Shown: positions 1 through 6,007 of the stretch, piece by piece
How the letters are laid out: each line of letters opens with the position of its first letter
Position numbering within the stretch: position 1 is the first letter of the stretch
Assembly: GCA_964540415.1 (NCBI GenBank)
Contig: CAZIMM010000084.1
Coordinates: 1-9,456 of the forward strand
Direction: 5' to 3'
Source of the DNA: CAZIMM01 sp964540415
GTDB taxonomy: Bacteria > Bacillota > Clostridia > Oscillospirales > Acutalibacteraceae
DNA: 9,456 nucleotides
Notes under the pieces: model-generated
Database searches by the model: none
Seen by the model: only the letters and a program-made list of their open reading frames with translations
What the model was told of the DNA's origin: nothing
Position numbers and translations under genes: made by a program

Positions 1-516
1 CTCGCTTTGGCGCGCGGCATCCCATTTGAACCAGGTCGGAAAACCGGCACCTCCGCGTCCGCCGAGACCGGAGGTTTTGATTATGTCAATAACCTCAGTC
101 GGCTCAATGCCGACGCATTTTTTGAGTGCCTTATAACCGTCTCTGGCAATATAATCATCAATTGATTCGGGGTTTACAATTCCGCAGTTACGCAAAGCGA
201 TACGGGTCTGCTTTTCGAGAAAAGCACTCTCATCCGGCGAAATTGTCAGTTCGTCGATTCTGTCGGAGCTTTTGCCGGAGCAGTAGTCCGCGATTGTCTG
301 AACATCGTCAACACTGACATGAACAAGCCGTCTGTCCAGTTCTTCATCCTTGCATATGTCAACGATAGGCTCAAGAAAGCACATGCCGATGCAGCCCGTC
401 ACACTCAGCTCCGCGTTGAGTGTTCCTGCGGCCTTTTTGTTTTTCAGCTCGTCAAAAATCTTGGCGGCTCCCGCCGAAATTCCGCAGCTTCCCTGGCCGA
501 CTCTGATGGTAATCAT
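1..516 (-). CDS. NuoF/HydB/HndC-like NADH-binding flavoprotein subunit, partial (N-terminal 172 residues)
   Basis: This is the start of a soluble-complex subunit that passes electrons between NAD(P)H, FMN and Fe-S clusters; the rest lies beyond the left edge. Residues 1-80 look like the thioredoxin-like [2Fe-2S] domain often fused ahead of NuoF-type proteins, with C11 (GSCGISAGA) and C42/C46 (TGCIGMCFLEP). Residues 150-165 carry GLGGRGGAGFPTWFKW, the glycine-rich FMN/NADH-binding signature of the family. ATG at 514-516 overlaps the upstream stop as ATGA, and GGGAGG lies about 7 nt before it, so translation is probably coupled to the NuoE-like gene. A NuoE then NuoF order fits electron-bifurcating [FeFe]-hydrogenase (HydABC/HndABCD) or a related NADH-linked dehydrogenase. 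The catalytic subunit that would decide is outside the window. The family call is firm; the complex is inferred. Confidence 0.9.
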   Translation of the reverse strand, partial: MITIRVGQGSCGISAGAAKIFDELKNKKAAGTLNAELSVTGCIGMCFLEPIVDICKDEELDRRLVHVSVDDVQTIADYCSGKSSDRIDELTISPDESAFLEKQTRIALRNCGIVNPESIDDYIARDGYKALKKCVGIEPTEVIDIIKTSGLGGRGGAGFPTWFKWDAARQSE

Positions 517-1010
517 TTTTCTTCCTCCCGTGCAGCGCGACTGAGTTGCGCAAGAATATCTCTGACCTTTTGCGGTGTCAGACTGCCGTATGTCTCTCCG
601 TTTATCATCATAACAGGTGAAAGCGAGCAGCAACCGAGGCAGGCAACGTTTTTCAGAGTGAAAAGGTTGTCCGGAGTTGTTTCACCGTCGGTAATGCCGA
701 GTTCCTCTTTGATGGTTTTTTCAAGCATGAGAGACCCGTTGACATGGCAGGCGGTTCCCTGGCAGAGCATAATCAGATATTTTCCGACAGGCTCAAACCT
801 GAACTGTGTGTAAAACGTGGCAACGCCGAAAACGCGCGCTGGCGGTATATCCATTTTTTCGGATATCTTCATAACGACATCCGTGGGGAGATACCCGTAA
901 ATCTCCTGAGCTTTCTGAAGCACAGTGATGAGACTTCCGGGAACTGTGGCATACTTTTCGAGAACGGGAGCAATAAGGCTCAGGTCACTCGAGGTGCAGC
1001 AGCAATCCAT
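513..1010 (-). CDS. NuoE/HydC/HndA-like thioredoxin-fold [2Fe-2S] subunit (165 aa)
   Basis: This is the 24-kDa-type subunit that holds one [2Fe-2S] cluster next to the NuoF-type flavoprotein in complex I, bifurcating hydrogenases and NAD-linked formate dehydrogenases. The length is normal for the family. Residues 1-75 form the helical N-terminal part (YGYLPTDVV, FGVATFYTQF). Residues 76-155 are the thioredoxin-like domain with all four expected ligands: C83 and C88 (CQGTAC), C124 and C128 (CLGCC). A further Cys at 127 sits inside the second motif. The start ATG at 1008-1010 has GGAGG about 10 nt upstream. The gene overlaps the NuoF-like gene by 4 bp and follows the IMPase-family gene after 42 bp on the same strand. 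An odd point is a Cys-Cys-Cys run at residues 3-5. Soluble and cytoplasmic; the parent complex is inferred from the neighbour only. Confidence 0.93.
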   Translation of the reverse strand: MDCCCTSSDLSLIAPVLEKYATVPGSLITVLQKAQEIYGYLPTDVVMKISEKMDIPPARVFGVATFYTQFRFEPVGKYLIMLCQGTACHVNGSLMLEKTIKEELGITDGETTPDNLFTLKNVACLGCCSLSPVMMINGETYGSLTPQKVRDILAQLSRAAREEEK

Positions 1011-1052
1011 ATTTATATAACCTCCGTTATTGTTTTGTATAATTATTTAACC

Positions 1053-1826
1053 TTATTTCAAAGCGCCGATTGACTCACGGTATTTTTCAAAAGCCATGGG
1101 ATTTGCGGCAATTGAGTTGAATCTGCCGTCGTATCTTACCTCTTCAAAGCTCATTCCGGTGAATACTCCTCCCGCCTCGGTGAGGATAAGTGCTGCGGCG
1201 GCAAAGTCCCAGGGGCAAAGCCCCATTTCAAAATAGAGCTCACATCTGCCCGCAGCAATGTAGCAAATATCGAGAGCCGCAGAACCGCTTCGGCGGATGT
1301 CCCGCGTGAGGTCAAAGACCTTTCTGACTGTTGCAAAGGTGATATCGGTGTTCTCGGCACGGTAGGGTGATGTGCCGAACAGAGCCATGCCGTCGTGCAG
1401 ATCACGGTCACTGACATGAATCGGTTTTCCGTTGAGAAATGCTCCTTTGCCCGCTTCCGCGGAAAAAAGCTCATCAAGATAAGGATTGTAAACTGCGCCG
1501 ATATATGCCTTGCCGTTTTTTAAAAGGGCAATGGACACACACGAATGGTTGAAGCCCTGCATAAAGTTTGTCGTTCCGTCAATCGGGTCAACAATAAAAA
1601 GATATTCCGACGTGAAACGGTGCTCGCCCTCGTCCTCCTCGCCGAGAAAGTCGGCTGACGGACACACTTCCTTCAGTTGCTCAAAGACAAATTTCTGAAC
1701 GCGAAGGTCATATTCCGTGACAAAATTCTGTCTGCCTTCCTTTTGCTCAACACGGCAGTTGTCGGCGTTTGCCGACAAAATAATTTTTCCTGCCTCTTTT
1801 GCAATGTTGCATATTTTTTCGTACAT
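1053..1826 (-). CDS. Inositol monophosphatase family protein (257 aa)
   Basis: This is a Mg2+-dependent, Li+-sensitive-type sugar phosphatase fold. Family members hydrolyse inositol-1-phosphate, fructose-1,6-bisphosphate, NADP or 3'-phosphoadenosine phosphates, and the substrate cannot be read from sequence. All metal-binding motifs are present: GEED at 62-65, VDPIDGTTN at 79-87 (D80, D83), and PWDFAAA at 205-211 (D207). Length matches the bacterial SuhB/IMPase size. An in-frame ATG at 1937 would add 37 residues. I chose ATG 1824-1826 because GGGAG lies about 9 nt before it, because homologues begin near this point, and because the extension would run through a likely promoter. It is the first gene of a leftward cluster and ends 42 bp before the NuoE-like gene, so cotranscription is likely although the functional link is not obvious. 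Confidence 0.93.
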   Translation of the reverse strand: MYEKICNIAKEAGKIILSANADNCRVEQKEGRQNFVTEYDLRVQKFVFEQLKEVCPSADFLGEEDEGEHRFTSEYLFIVDPIDGTTNFMQGFNHSCVSIALLKNGKAYIGAVYNPYLDELFSAEAGKGAFLNGKPIHVSDRDLHDGMALFGTSPYRAENTDITFATVRKVFDLTRDIRRSGSAALDICYIAAGRCELYFEMGLCPWDFAAAALILTEAGGVFTGMSFEEVRYDGRFNSIAANPMAFEKYRESIGALK

Positions 1827-1869
1827 AATCAATTCTCCCGAATAAAATTGTAAAAACAAATCACTATAT

Positions 1870-1897
1870 ATAATAACAGCATTTTTTGAAAAGTCAA
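1870..1897 (-). promoter_or_regulatory. Putative sigma-A promoter of the leftward cluster
   Basis: Read leftward, TTGACT (1897-1892) is followed after 16 nt by TATTAT (1875-1870), five of six matches to each consensus hexamer. It ends 43 bp before the chosen IMPase-family start, which leaves room for a short leader with the GGGAG ribosome site. The surrounding DNA is very AT-rich, so chance matches are possible. Confidence 0.5.
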
Positions 1898-1931
1898 ATA
1901 TTTTTAATAGCAAAGAATTTTCCAAAATCGC

Positions 1932-1966
1932 TTGCAATTGTTTGACATGTGTGATAATATTATAAG
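1932..1966 (+). promoter_or_regulatory. Putative promoter region of secG
   Basis: Two -35-like hexamers lie in tandem: TTGCAA (1932-1937) and TTGACA (1942-1947). TTGCAA has TAATAT (1955-1960) 17 nt downstream, a good spacing. TTGACA is a perfect -35, but the best -10-like stretch after it, TATAAG (1961-1966), is only 13 nt away, which is too close. I favour the first pair. The region faces the IMPase-family promoter back to back. Confidence 0.45.
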
Positions 1967-1990
1967 AAATTCAAACCTCGGAGGGTAATT

Positions 1991-2242
1991 ATGCAGGTAT
2001 ATCATTACATTCTCGGTTCGGTTCTCATTATCCTTTCGGTCATTCTGACCGTGCTTGTTCTTTTGCAGGAAAGCAAATCCCAAGGCCTTTCCGGAGCAAT
2101 CGCGGGCGGAGCAGAAACTTTCTTCGGAAAGAACAAAGGCCGTTCGGTTGAGGCAAAGCTTGTCAAATTCACAAAAATCTGCGGCATTTCATTTTTTGTT
2201 CTTGCTTTGGCAACAACACTAATTATTGCTATTGTCGGCTGA
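1991..2242 (+). CDS. secG: Preprotein translocase subunit SecG (83 aa)
   Basis: SecG is the small non-essential subunit of the SecYEG protein-conducting channel in the cytoplasmic membrane and aids SecA-driven export. The protein has the standard two-helix layout. Residues 4-25 form the first membrane segment, and residues 26-50 form the conserved cytoplasmic loop (LLQESKSQGLSGAIAGG, then ETFFGKNKGRS). Residues 63-82 form the second membrane segment. The length is typical for Firmicutes. ATG is preceded by GGAGG about 7 nt upstream. It is divergent from the IMPase-family gene and lies just before the T-box leader of pheST. The AT-only hairpin after it is a poor terminator, so some read-through into the leader is possible, where the T-box would then control it. 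Confidence 0.95.
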   Translation: MQVYHYILGSVLIILSVILTVLVLLQESKSQGLSGAIAGGAETFFGKNKGRSVEAKLVKFTKICGISFFVLALATTLIIAIVG

Positions 2243-2259
2243 TTTTGTGTAAATATAAC
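2232..2259 (+). promoter_or_regulatory. Putative promoter of the T-box-pheST unit
   Basis: TTGTCG (2232-2237) and TATAAC (2254-2259) are separated by 16 nt, matching four and five of six consensus positions. Transcription would start near 2266, about 10 nt before the first T-box helix. The -35 lies inside the end of secG. This is a weak call in AT-rich DNA. Confidence 0.35.
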
Positions 2260-2269
2260 TGTTATATTT
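2251..2269 (+). repeat. AT-only inverted repeat after secG
   Basis: AAATATAA (2251-2258) and TTATATTT (2262-2269) are perfect 8-bp arms around a CTG loop, 8 bp after the secG stop. With only A-T pairs and a four-base T run (2267-2270) it would be a weak terminator at best. It overlaps the putative -10 of the downstream leader and may simply reflect base composition. Confidence 0.35.
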
Positions 2270-2275
2270 TCTAAA

Positions 2276-2523
2276 CGCTGTGATGGGGCTCAGTAAGGGA
2301 TTTGTTTATCGGTTTTCAGAGAAAAAGCGTCTTTGGCTGTGAACGCTTCTATACCGCCATTTCCCCGAATTTCTCCCCGGAGCGTCACCGCCGAACATAA
2401 ATTAAGCGGTGACGGCAGGCTGCCGTTATACAGCCGCAGAGTGTTTGCTCTGAGAGCAAAAATTTGGGTGGTACCGCGGAAGCTTCACTTTCGTCCCATT
2501 TGGGGCGGAAGTGTTTTATTTTT
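2276..2523 (+). promoter_or_regulatory. T-box riboswitch, Phe (UUC) specifier, upstream of pheST
   Basis: This leader RNA binds tRNA-Phe and lets transcription continue only when the tRNA is uncharged. Stem I is closed by CGCT 2276-2279 with AGCG 2381-2384, and GGGG 2285-2288 with CCCC 2375-2378. The specifier loop has AGTA (2292-2295) opposite GAA (2367-2369). The codon after GAAT is TTC (2371-2373), which is Phe and fits the downstream genes. The distal arm is AAGCGT/ACGCTT (2325-2330, 2342-2347) with the loop GGCTGTGA, and AGAGA lies just before it. Later hairpins are CGTCACCGC/GCGGTGACG (2383-2391, 2406-2414), GGCTG/CAGCC (2418-2422, 2431-2435) and stem III TTTGCTC/GAGCAAA (2444-2450, 2454-2460). 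The T-box proper is at 2461-2479 (AATTTGGGTGGTACCGCGG). Its bulge TGGT pairs with an ACCA end, as expected for a tRNA with A73. TGGG 2465-2468 can pair with CCCA 2495-2498 of the terminator. This leader fills the 300-bp gap between secG and pheS. Confidence 0.95.
2486..2523 (+). terminator. Intrinsic terminator of the T-box leader
   Basis: A 12-bp stem (2486-2497 with 2502-2513, containing G-T pairs) closes an ATTT loop and is followed by TTTTATTTTT (2514-2523). The left arm includes the CCCA that the T-box element needs for the antiterminator, so the two folds exclude each other. It should stop transcription when tRNA-Phe is charged. Confidence 0.93.
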
Positions 2524-2542
2524 GAAGAACAGGAGCATTTTT

Positions 2543-3568
2543 ATGGGCATCAGAGAACAGCTTTCGGAAATCGGAAAGCGCGCAATTGATGAAATGGCAC
2601 AGGCTCAACAGAACTCGGATATTGAGGGCCTGCGCATCAAGTATCTCGGGAAAAAGGGTGAACTGACGGCAATACTCAAGCAAATGGGTCAGCTGTCCTC
2701 AGAGGAACGTCCGGTTATCGGTCAGGTTGCAAATGAGGTGCGTGCGAGCATTGAGGAAAAGATTGCCGAGTTTGAAGAGAAGCTTCATGCAAAAGAGCTG
2801 GAAGCAAGGCTGCAGCATGAGGTTATTGACGTCACTATGCCGGGCAATGTGAACCCTCTCGGTCACAAAAATCCTCTTTCCATTGTTTTGGATGAGGTCA
2901 AGTCGATTTTCATGGGCATGGGTTTCAGCATCGCCACCGGCCCCGAGGTCGAGTGGGACTATTATAACTTTGAAGCACTCAACATCCCGAAGGGACATCC
3001 GGCGAGGGACACGCAGGACACTTTTTATATCACTGAAAATATGCTTCTTCGCACCCAGACATCGCCGGTTCAGATCCGAGTTATGGAGCAGCAGAAGCCC
3101 CCTATCAGAATAATCGCGCCCGGCAGGGTTTATCGCTCCGATGCCGTGGATTCAACGCACTCTCCCTTGTTTCATCAGATTGAGGGCCTTGTGATTGACA
3201 AAGGCATCACAATGGGTGAGCTCAAAGGCAACCTTGAGGCTTTTGCAAAGGCACTTTACGGCAGCAGCACACAAATCCGTCTGCGTCCGCACCATTTCCC
3301 GTTTACTGAGCCGTCATGCGAAATTGACGTAACCTGTTTCCGCTGCGGCGGCAAGGGCTGCCCGATGTGCAAGGGCGAAGGTTTCATTGAGATTCTCGGC
3401 GGCGGCATGGTGCATCCGCAGGTTCTCAAAAACGGCGGTATTGACCCTGAGATATACAGCGGATACGCTTTCGGCGTGGGTCTTGAAAGGCTCGTGCTGT
3501 TCCGCTTCAACATTGACGATATGCGTCTGCTTTATGAAAACGATATGCGTTTTCTCAGCCAGTTTTAA
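2543..3568 (+). CDS. pheS: Phenylalanyl-tRNA synthetase alpha subunit (341 aa)
   Basis: PheS is the catalytic subunit of the cytoplasmic alpha2-beta2 enzyme that joins Phe to tRNA-Phe, using ATP and releasing AMP and PPi. Residues 1-90 are the N-terminal coiled coil that contacts tRNA. Residues 95-341 are the class II core, with GPEVEWDYYNFEALN at 133-147, motif 2 around PGRVYRSD (193-200; R198) and motif 3 GVGLERL (311-317). A309-F310 sits in the amino-acid pocket region (SGYAFG). Four cysteines, C265, C268, C273 and C276 (CFRCGGKGCPMC), form a metal-site-like loop that is also usual in other Firmicutes PheS. The frame stays open upstream to 2333, but that part is the T-box leader. The ATG at 2543 has AGGAG about 7 nt before it and gives the family's normal length. 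pheT begins 18 bp downstream, and expression should follow the T-box. Confidence 0.97.
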   Translation: MGIREQLSEIGKRAIDEMAQAQQNSDIEGLRIKYLGKKGELTAILKQMGQLSSEERPVIGQVANEVRASIEEKIAEFEEKLHAKELEARLQHEVIDVTMPGNVNPLGHKNPLSIVLDEVKSIFMGMGFSIATGPEVEWDYYNFEALNIPKGHPARDTQDTFYITENMLLRTQTSPVQIRVMEQQKPPIRIIAPGRVYRSDAVDSTHSPLFHQIEGLVIDKGITMGELKGNLEAFAKALYGSSTQIRLRPHHFPFTEPSCEIDVTCFRCGGKGCPMCKGEGFIEILGGGMVHPQVLKNGGIDPEIYSGYAFGVGLERLVLFRFNIDDMRLLYENDMRFLSQF

Positions 3569-3570
3569 CG

Positions 3571-3589
3571 AGGGAGGGAAAAACAAGTG
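3571..3589 (+). promoter_or_regulatory. Ribosome binding site supporting the pheT GTG start
   Basis: AGGGAGG (3571-3577) lies directly after the pheS stop and 9 nt before GTG (3587-3589). A strong site at this spacing, together with the family-typical N-terminus that follows (NLSKKWLNSYV), supports the non-ATG start. Confidence 0.8.
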
Positions 3590-5968
3590 AATTTGTCAAA
3601 AAAATGGCTAAACTCATATGTGAATATTGAGGCCGATGATAAGGCTTTTGCAAGCGCAATGACACTTTCCGGCTCAAAGGTTGAAGGCTATGCTGCAGAG
3701 GGCTCTGAGCTGAATAATATTGTTGTCGGCAAAATTCTTGAAATCGAACACCACGCCGATTCTGACCATTTGTGGGTCTGCTCGGTTGATGTGGGAGGGG
3801 AGTCTCCCATTCAGATTGTGACCGGTGCTCAAAACCTCAAAAAGGGAGATTATGTTCCGGCAGCTCTTGATAACTCAACGGTTGCGGGAGGCAAGTCTAT
3901 CAAAAAAGGGAAGCTGCGCGGTGTTGAAAGCGCGGGTATGCTTTGCTCACTGGGCGAGCTGGGGCTGACGCTGCATGACTTCCCGTATGCAATCGAGGAC
4001 GGCATTTTTGTTCTCGGCGATGATTGCGAAAAAGTTCCCGGAATGGATATACACCAAGCAATAGGGCTTGACGATGTTGTTACGGAATTCGAAATCACAT
4101 CCAACCGCCCGGATTGCCTTTCGGTAACAGGCCTTGCAAGGGAAGCGGCGGCAACCTTCGGAATGACATTTGAACCGGATCAGCCCATTGTCAGACCCGG
4201 CAAGGGCGATGTCAACGATATGCTGAAAGTTGAAATTACAGCGCCCGACAAGTGCTACAGATATGCGGGAGCAATTGTCGAGAACGTCCGCATTGCGCCC
4301 TCTCCCCGCTGGTTGCGTGAGCGTCTGCGCGCAAGCGGAGTGCGCCCGATAAACAACATTGTTGACATAACAAACTATGTTATGCTCGAATTCGGTCAGC
4401 CGATGCACGCGTTTGATTTGAGATATCTTGACGGCGGCAAGGTTGTTGTTCGCTGTGCGCGTGACGGTGAAAGCATCACAACTCTCGACGGTGTTGAAAG
4501 AACTCTCGACAGCGATATGCTGGTTATTGCGGATGAAAACAAGCCCGTTGCCGTTGCAGGAGTTATGGGTGGGGAATTCAGCGGCATTATGAACGACACA
4601 ACAACCATTGTCTTTGAATCCGCCTGCTTCAACGGAGTCAGTGTAAGGCTGACGGCAAAAAAACTCGGCATGCGTACAGAGGCATCGGGACGTTTCGAAA
4701 AGCAGCTCGATCCGAGGGGCTGCCTGCTCTCTCTCAACAGGGCGCTCGAGCTTGTGCAGCTGCTTGACGCCGGCGATGTTGTCAACGGAATTGTTGACTG
4801 CGACTGTTCGGACAGCGAGCCGGTTACGCTTCCGTTCGACCCTGATTGGGTAAATAATTTCATCGGTATAAATGTCGGTGCGGATGAGCAAAAAATGATT
4901 CTTGAGCGCATAGGATTCAGTGTGGAAAACGGTGTTATCACTGTGCCGAGCTTCCGCATGGATATTCATCATCAGGCAGATATTTCCGAGGAAATCGCTC
5001 GCTTTTACGGATACCAAAACATCCCGAACAAGGAGCTTTCCGGTGTTGCAAATGCCAGCCTGACATATGAGCAGAAGCTTGAAAAGCTTGTCAACGAAAC
5101 GCTTCTTGCAAGCGGCATGACGGAGATTTCAACCTTTTCCTTCATCAGCCCGAAGTCTTACGACAAGATTTGCCTGCCGTCAGACAGCCCGCTGAGGAAT
5201 TGTGTTGTGATTACCAATCCGCTCGGTGAGGACACAAGCGTTATGCGCACGTCGGCTTTGCCCTCCATGATTGAAGTGCTTTCGCGCAACTATAATAACC
5301 GAAATCCCGAGGTTGCGGTGTATGAGCTTGCAGGTGAGTATCTTTCAAAAGGCTTTGAAGAGCTTCCGGACGAAAAGCTTTGTGTTTGCCTCGGAATGTA
5401 TGGCGAGGATTATGACTTTTATTCACTCAAGGGCGTCGTAGAAAACCTGCTTCAGAAGCTGGGAATATACGGCTATGACGTGGAACCGGTGAAGGATAAT
5501 CCGTCATACCATCCGGGCAGAACAGCCTCAATCGTGCTCAACGGAGAAACCGTTGCGGTTTTGGGAGAATTGCATCCGCAGGTGCTGAAAAATTATTCTA
5601 TCGGTGCCCGCGCCTACACTGCACAGATTGACGGCGATAAGCTCTTTAAGGCTGCCGATCTCAAAAAGACATATACCCCTTTGCCCAAATATCCCGCTGT
5701 AACACGCGACCTTGCTTTTGTCTGCGATAAGAATTTCACCGTTCTGGCTCTCGAACGTGCAATCAGTGAGGCTGTGGGACGCAATCTTGAAGAAATCTCG
5801 CTCTTTGATGTTTATGAAGGCTCGCAGATTCAAAACGGCATGAAGAGCGTGGCGTTCAGCCTCAGACTCCGCTCGCCCGAAAAGACCCTGACCGATGAGG
5901 AAGCGGATGGTGCGATGAAGCGTGCCATCAAAGCACTCGGCAAACTCGGCATTTCACTCCGCAGCTGA
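3587..5968 (+). CDS. pheT: Phenylalanyl-tRNA synthetase beta subunit (793 aa)
   Basis: PheT is the large subunit of PheRS. It binds tRNA, edits mischarged Tyr-tRNA-Phe and builds the heterotetramer. The domain order is complete. Residues 40-150 are the EMAP/OB-type tRNA-binding domain (SDHLWVCSVDVG, IVTGAQN, GMLCSLGELGL). Residues 213-385 are the B3/B4 editing domain (INNIVDITNYVMLEFGQPMH). Residues 408-480 are B5 (RMDIHHQADISEEIARFYGY). Residues 485-690 are the catalytic-like but inactive core. Residues 698-792 are the FDX-ACB anticodon-binding domain (YPAVTRDLAFV and ISLFDVYEG). Length is normal for bacteria. The start is GTG with a strong AGGGAGG site. It lies 18 bp after pheS and 39 bp before the pyrophosphatase gene, with no terminator on either side, so it sits in a T-box-controlled operon. 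No missing domain or frameshift is seen. Confidence 0.97.
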   Translation: MNLSKKWLNSYVNIEADDKAFASAMTLSGSKVEGYAAEGSELNNIVVGKILEIEHHADSDHLWVCSVDVGGESPIQIVTGAQNLKKGDYVPAALDNSTVAGGKSIKKGKLRGVESAGMLCSLGELGLTLHDFPYAIEDGIFVLGDDCEKVPGMDIHQAIGLDDVVTEFEITSNRPDCLSVTGLAREAAATFGMTFEPDQPIVRPGKGDVNDMLKVEITAPDKCYRYAGAIVENVRIAPSPRWLRERLRASGVRPINNIVDITNYVMLEFGQPMHAFDLRYLDGGKVVVRCARDGESITTLDGVERTLDSDMLVIADENKPVAVAGVMGGEFSGIMNDTTTIVFESACFNGVSVRLTAKKLGMRTEASGRFEKQLDPRGCLLSLNRALELVQLLDAGDVVNGIVDCDCSDSEPVTLPFDPDWVNNFIGINVGADEQKMILERIGFSVENGVITVPSFRMDIHHQADISEEIARFYGYQNIPNKELSGVANASLTYEQKLEKLVNETLLASGMTEISTFSFISPKSYDKICLPSDSPLRNCVVITNPLGEDTSVMRTSALPSMIEVLSRNYNNRNPEVAVYELAGEYLSKGFEELPDEKLCVCLGMYGEDYDFYSLKGVVENLLQKLGIYGYDVEPVKDNPSYHPGRTASIVLNGETVAVLGELHPQVLKNYSIGARAYTAQIDGDKLFKAADLKKTYTPLPKYPAVTRDLAFVCDKNFTVLALERAISEAVGRNLEEISLFDVYEGSQIQNGMKSVAFSLRLRSPEKTLTDEEADGAMKRAIKALGKLGISLRS

Positions 5969-6007
5969 TAATCCCGCACATTTTTTGAAAGAAGATGAAC
6001 ATTCATT

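Noticed and set aside
319..813. A 164-residue plus-strand frame over the NuoE/NuoF junction
   Set aside because: The opposite strand has the conserved [2Fe-2S] and FMN motifs and an ATGA overlap. The plus-strand translation is low-complexity shadow.
1031..1070. Separate promoter for the NuoE-like gene (TTGAAA and an AT-rich stretch, read leftward)
   Set aside because: The spacing to TATACA is only 14 nt and the matches are weak; cotranscription with the IMPase-family gene explains the layout as well.
1827..1937. Longer IMPase-family start adding 37 residues
   Set aside because: The extension covers a likely promoter in AT-rich DNA, lacks a good ribosome site and goes beyond the family N-terminus; ATG 1826 has GGGAG.
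2251..2269. AT hairpin as a true secG terminator
   Set aside because: The stem has no G-C pair and only a short T run, and it overlaps a possible promoter. I list it only as an inverted repeat.
3335..3372. Four-cysteine cluster in PheS as a new zinc-finger insertion
   Set aside because: The CFxCGGxGCxxC pattern is common in PheS of Firmicutes from family knowledge, so it is not novel here.
3947..5017. A 356-residue open frame on the minus strand inside pheT
   Set aside because: It is antisense to a complete, motif-rich pheT. Its translation shows no recognisable domain and it has no sensible ribosome site. It is a shadow of codon bias.
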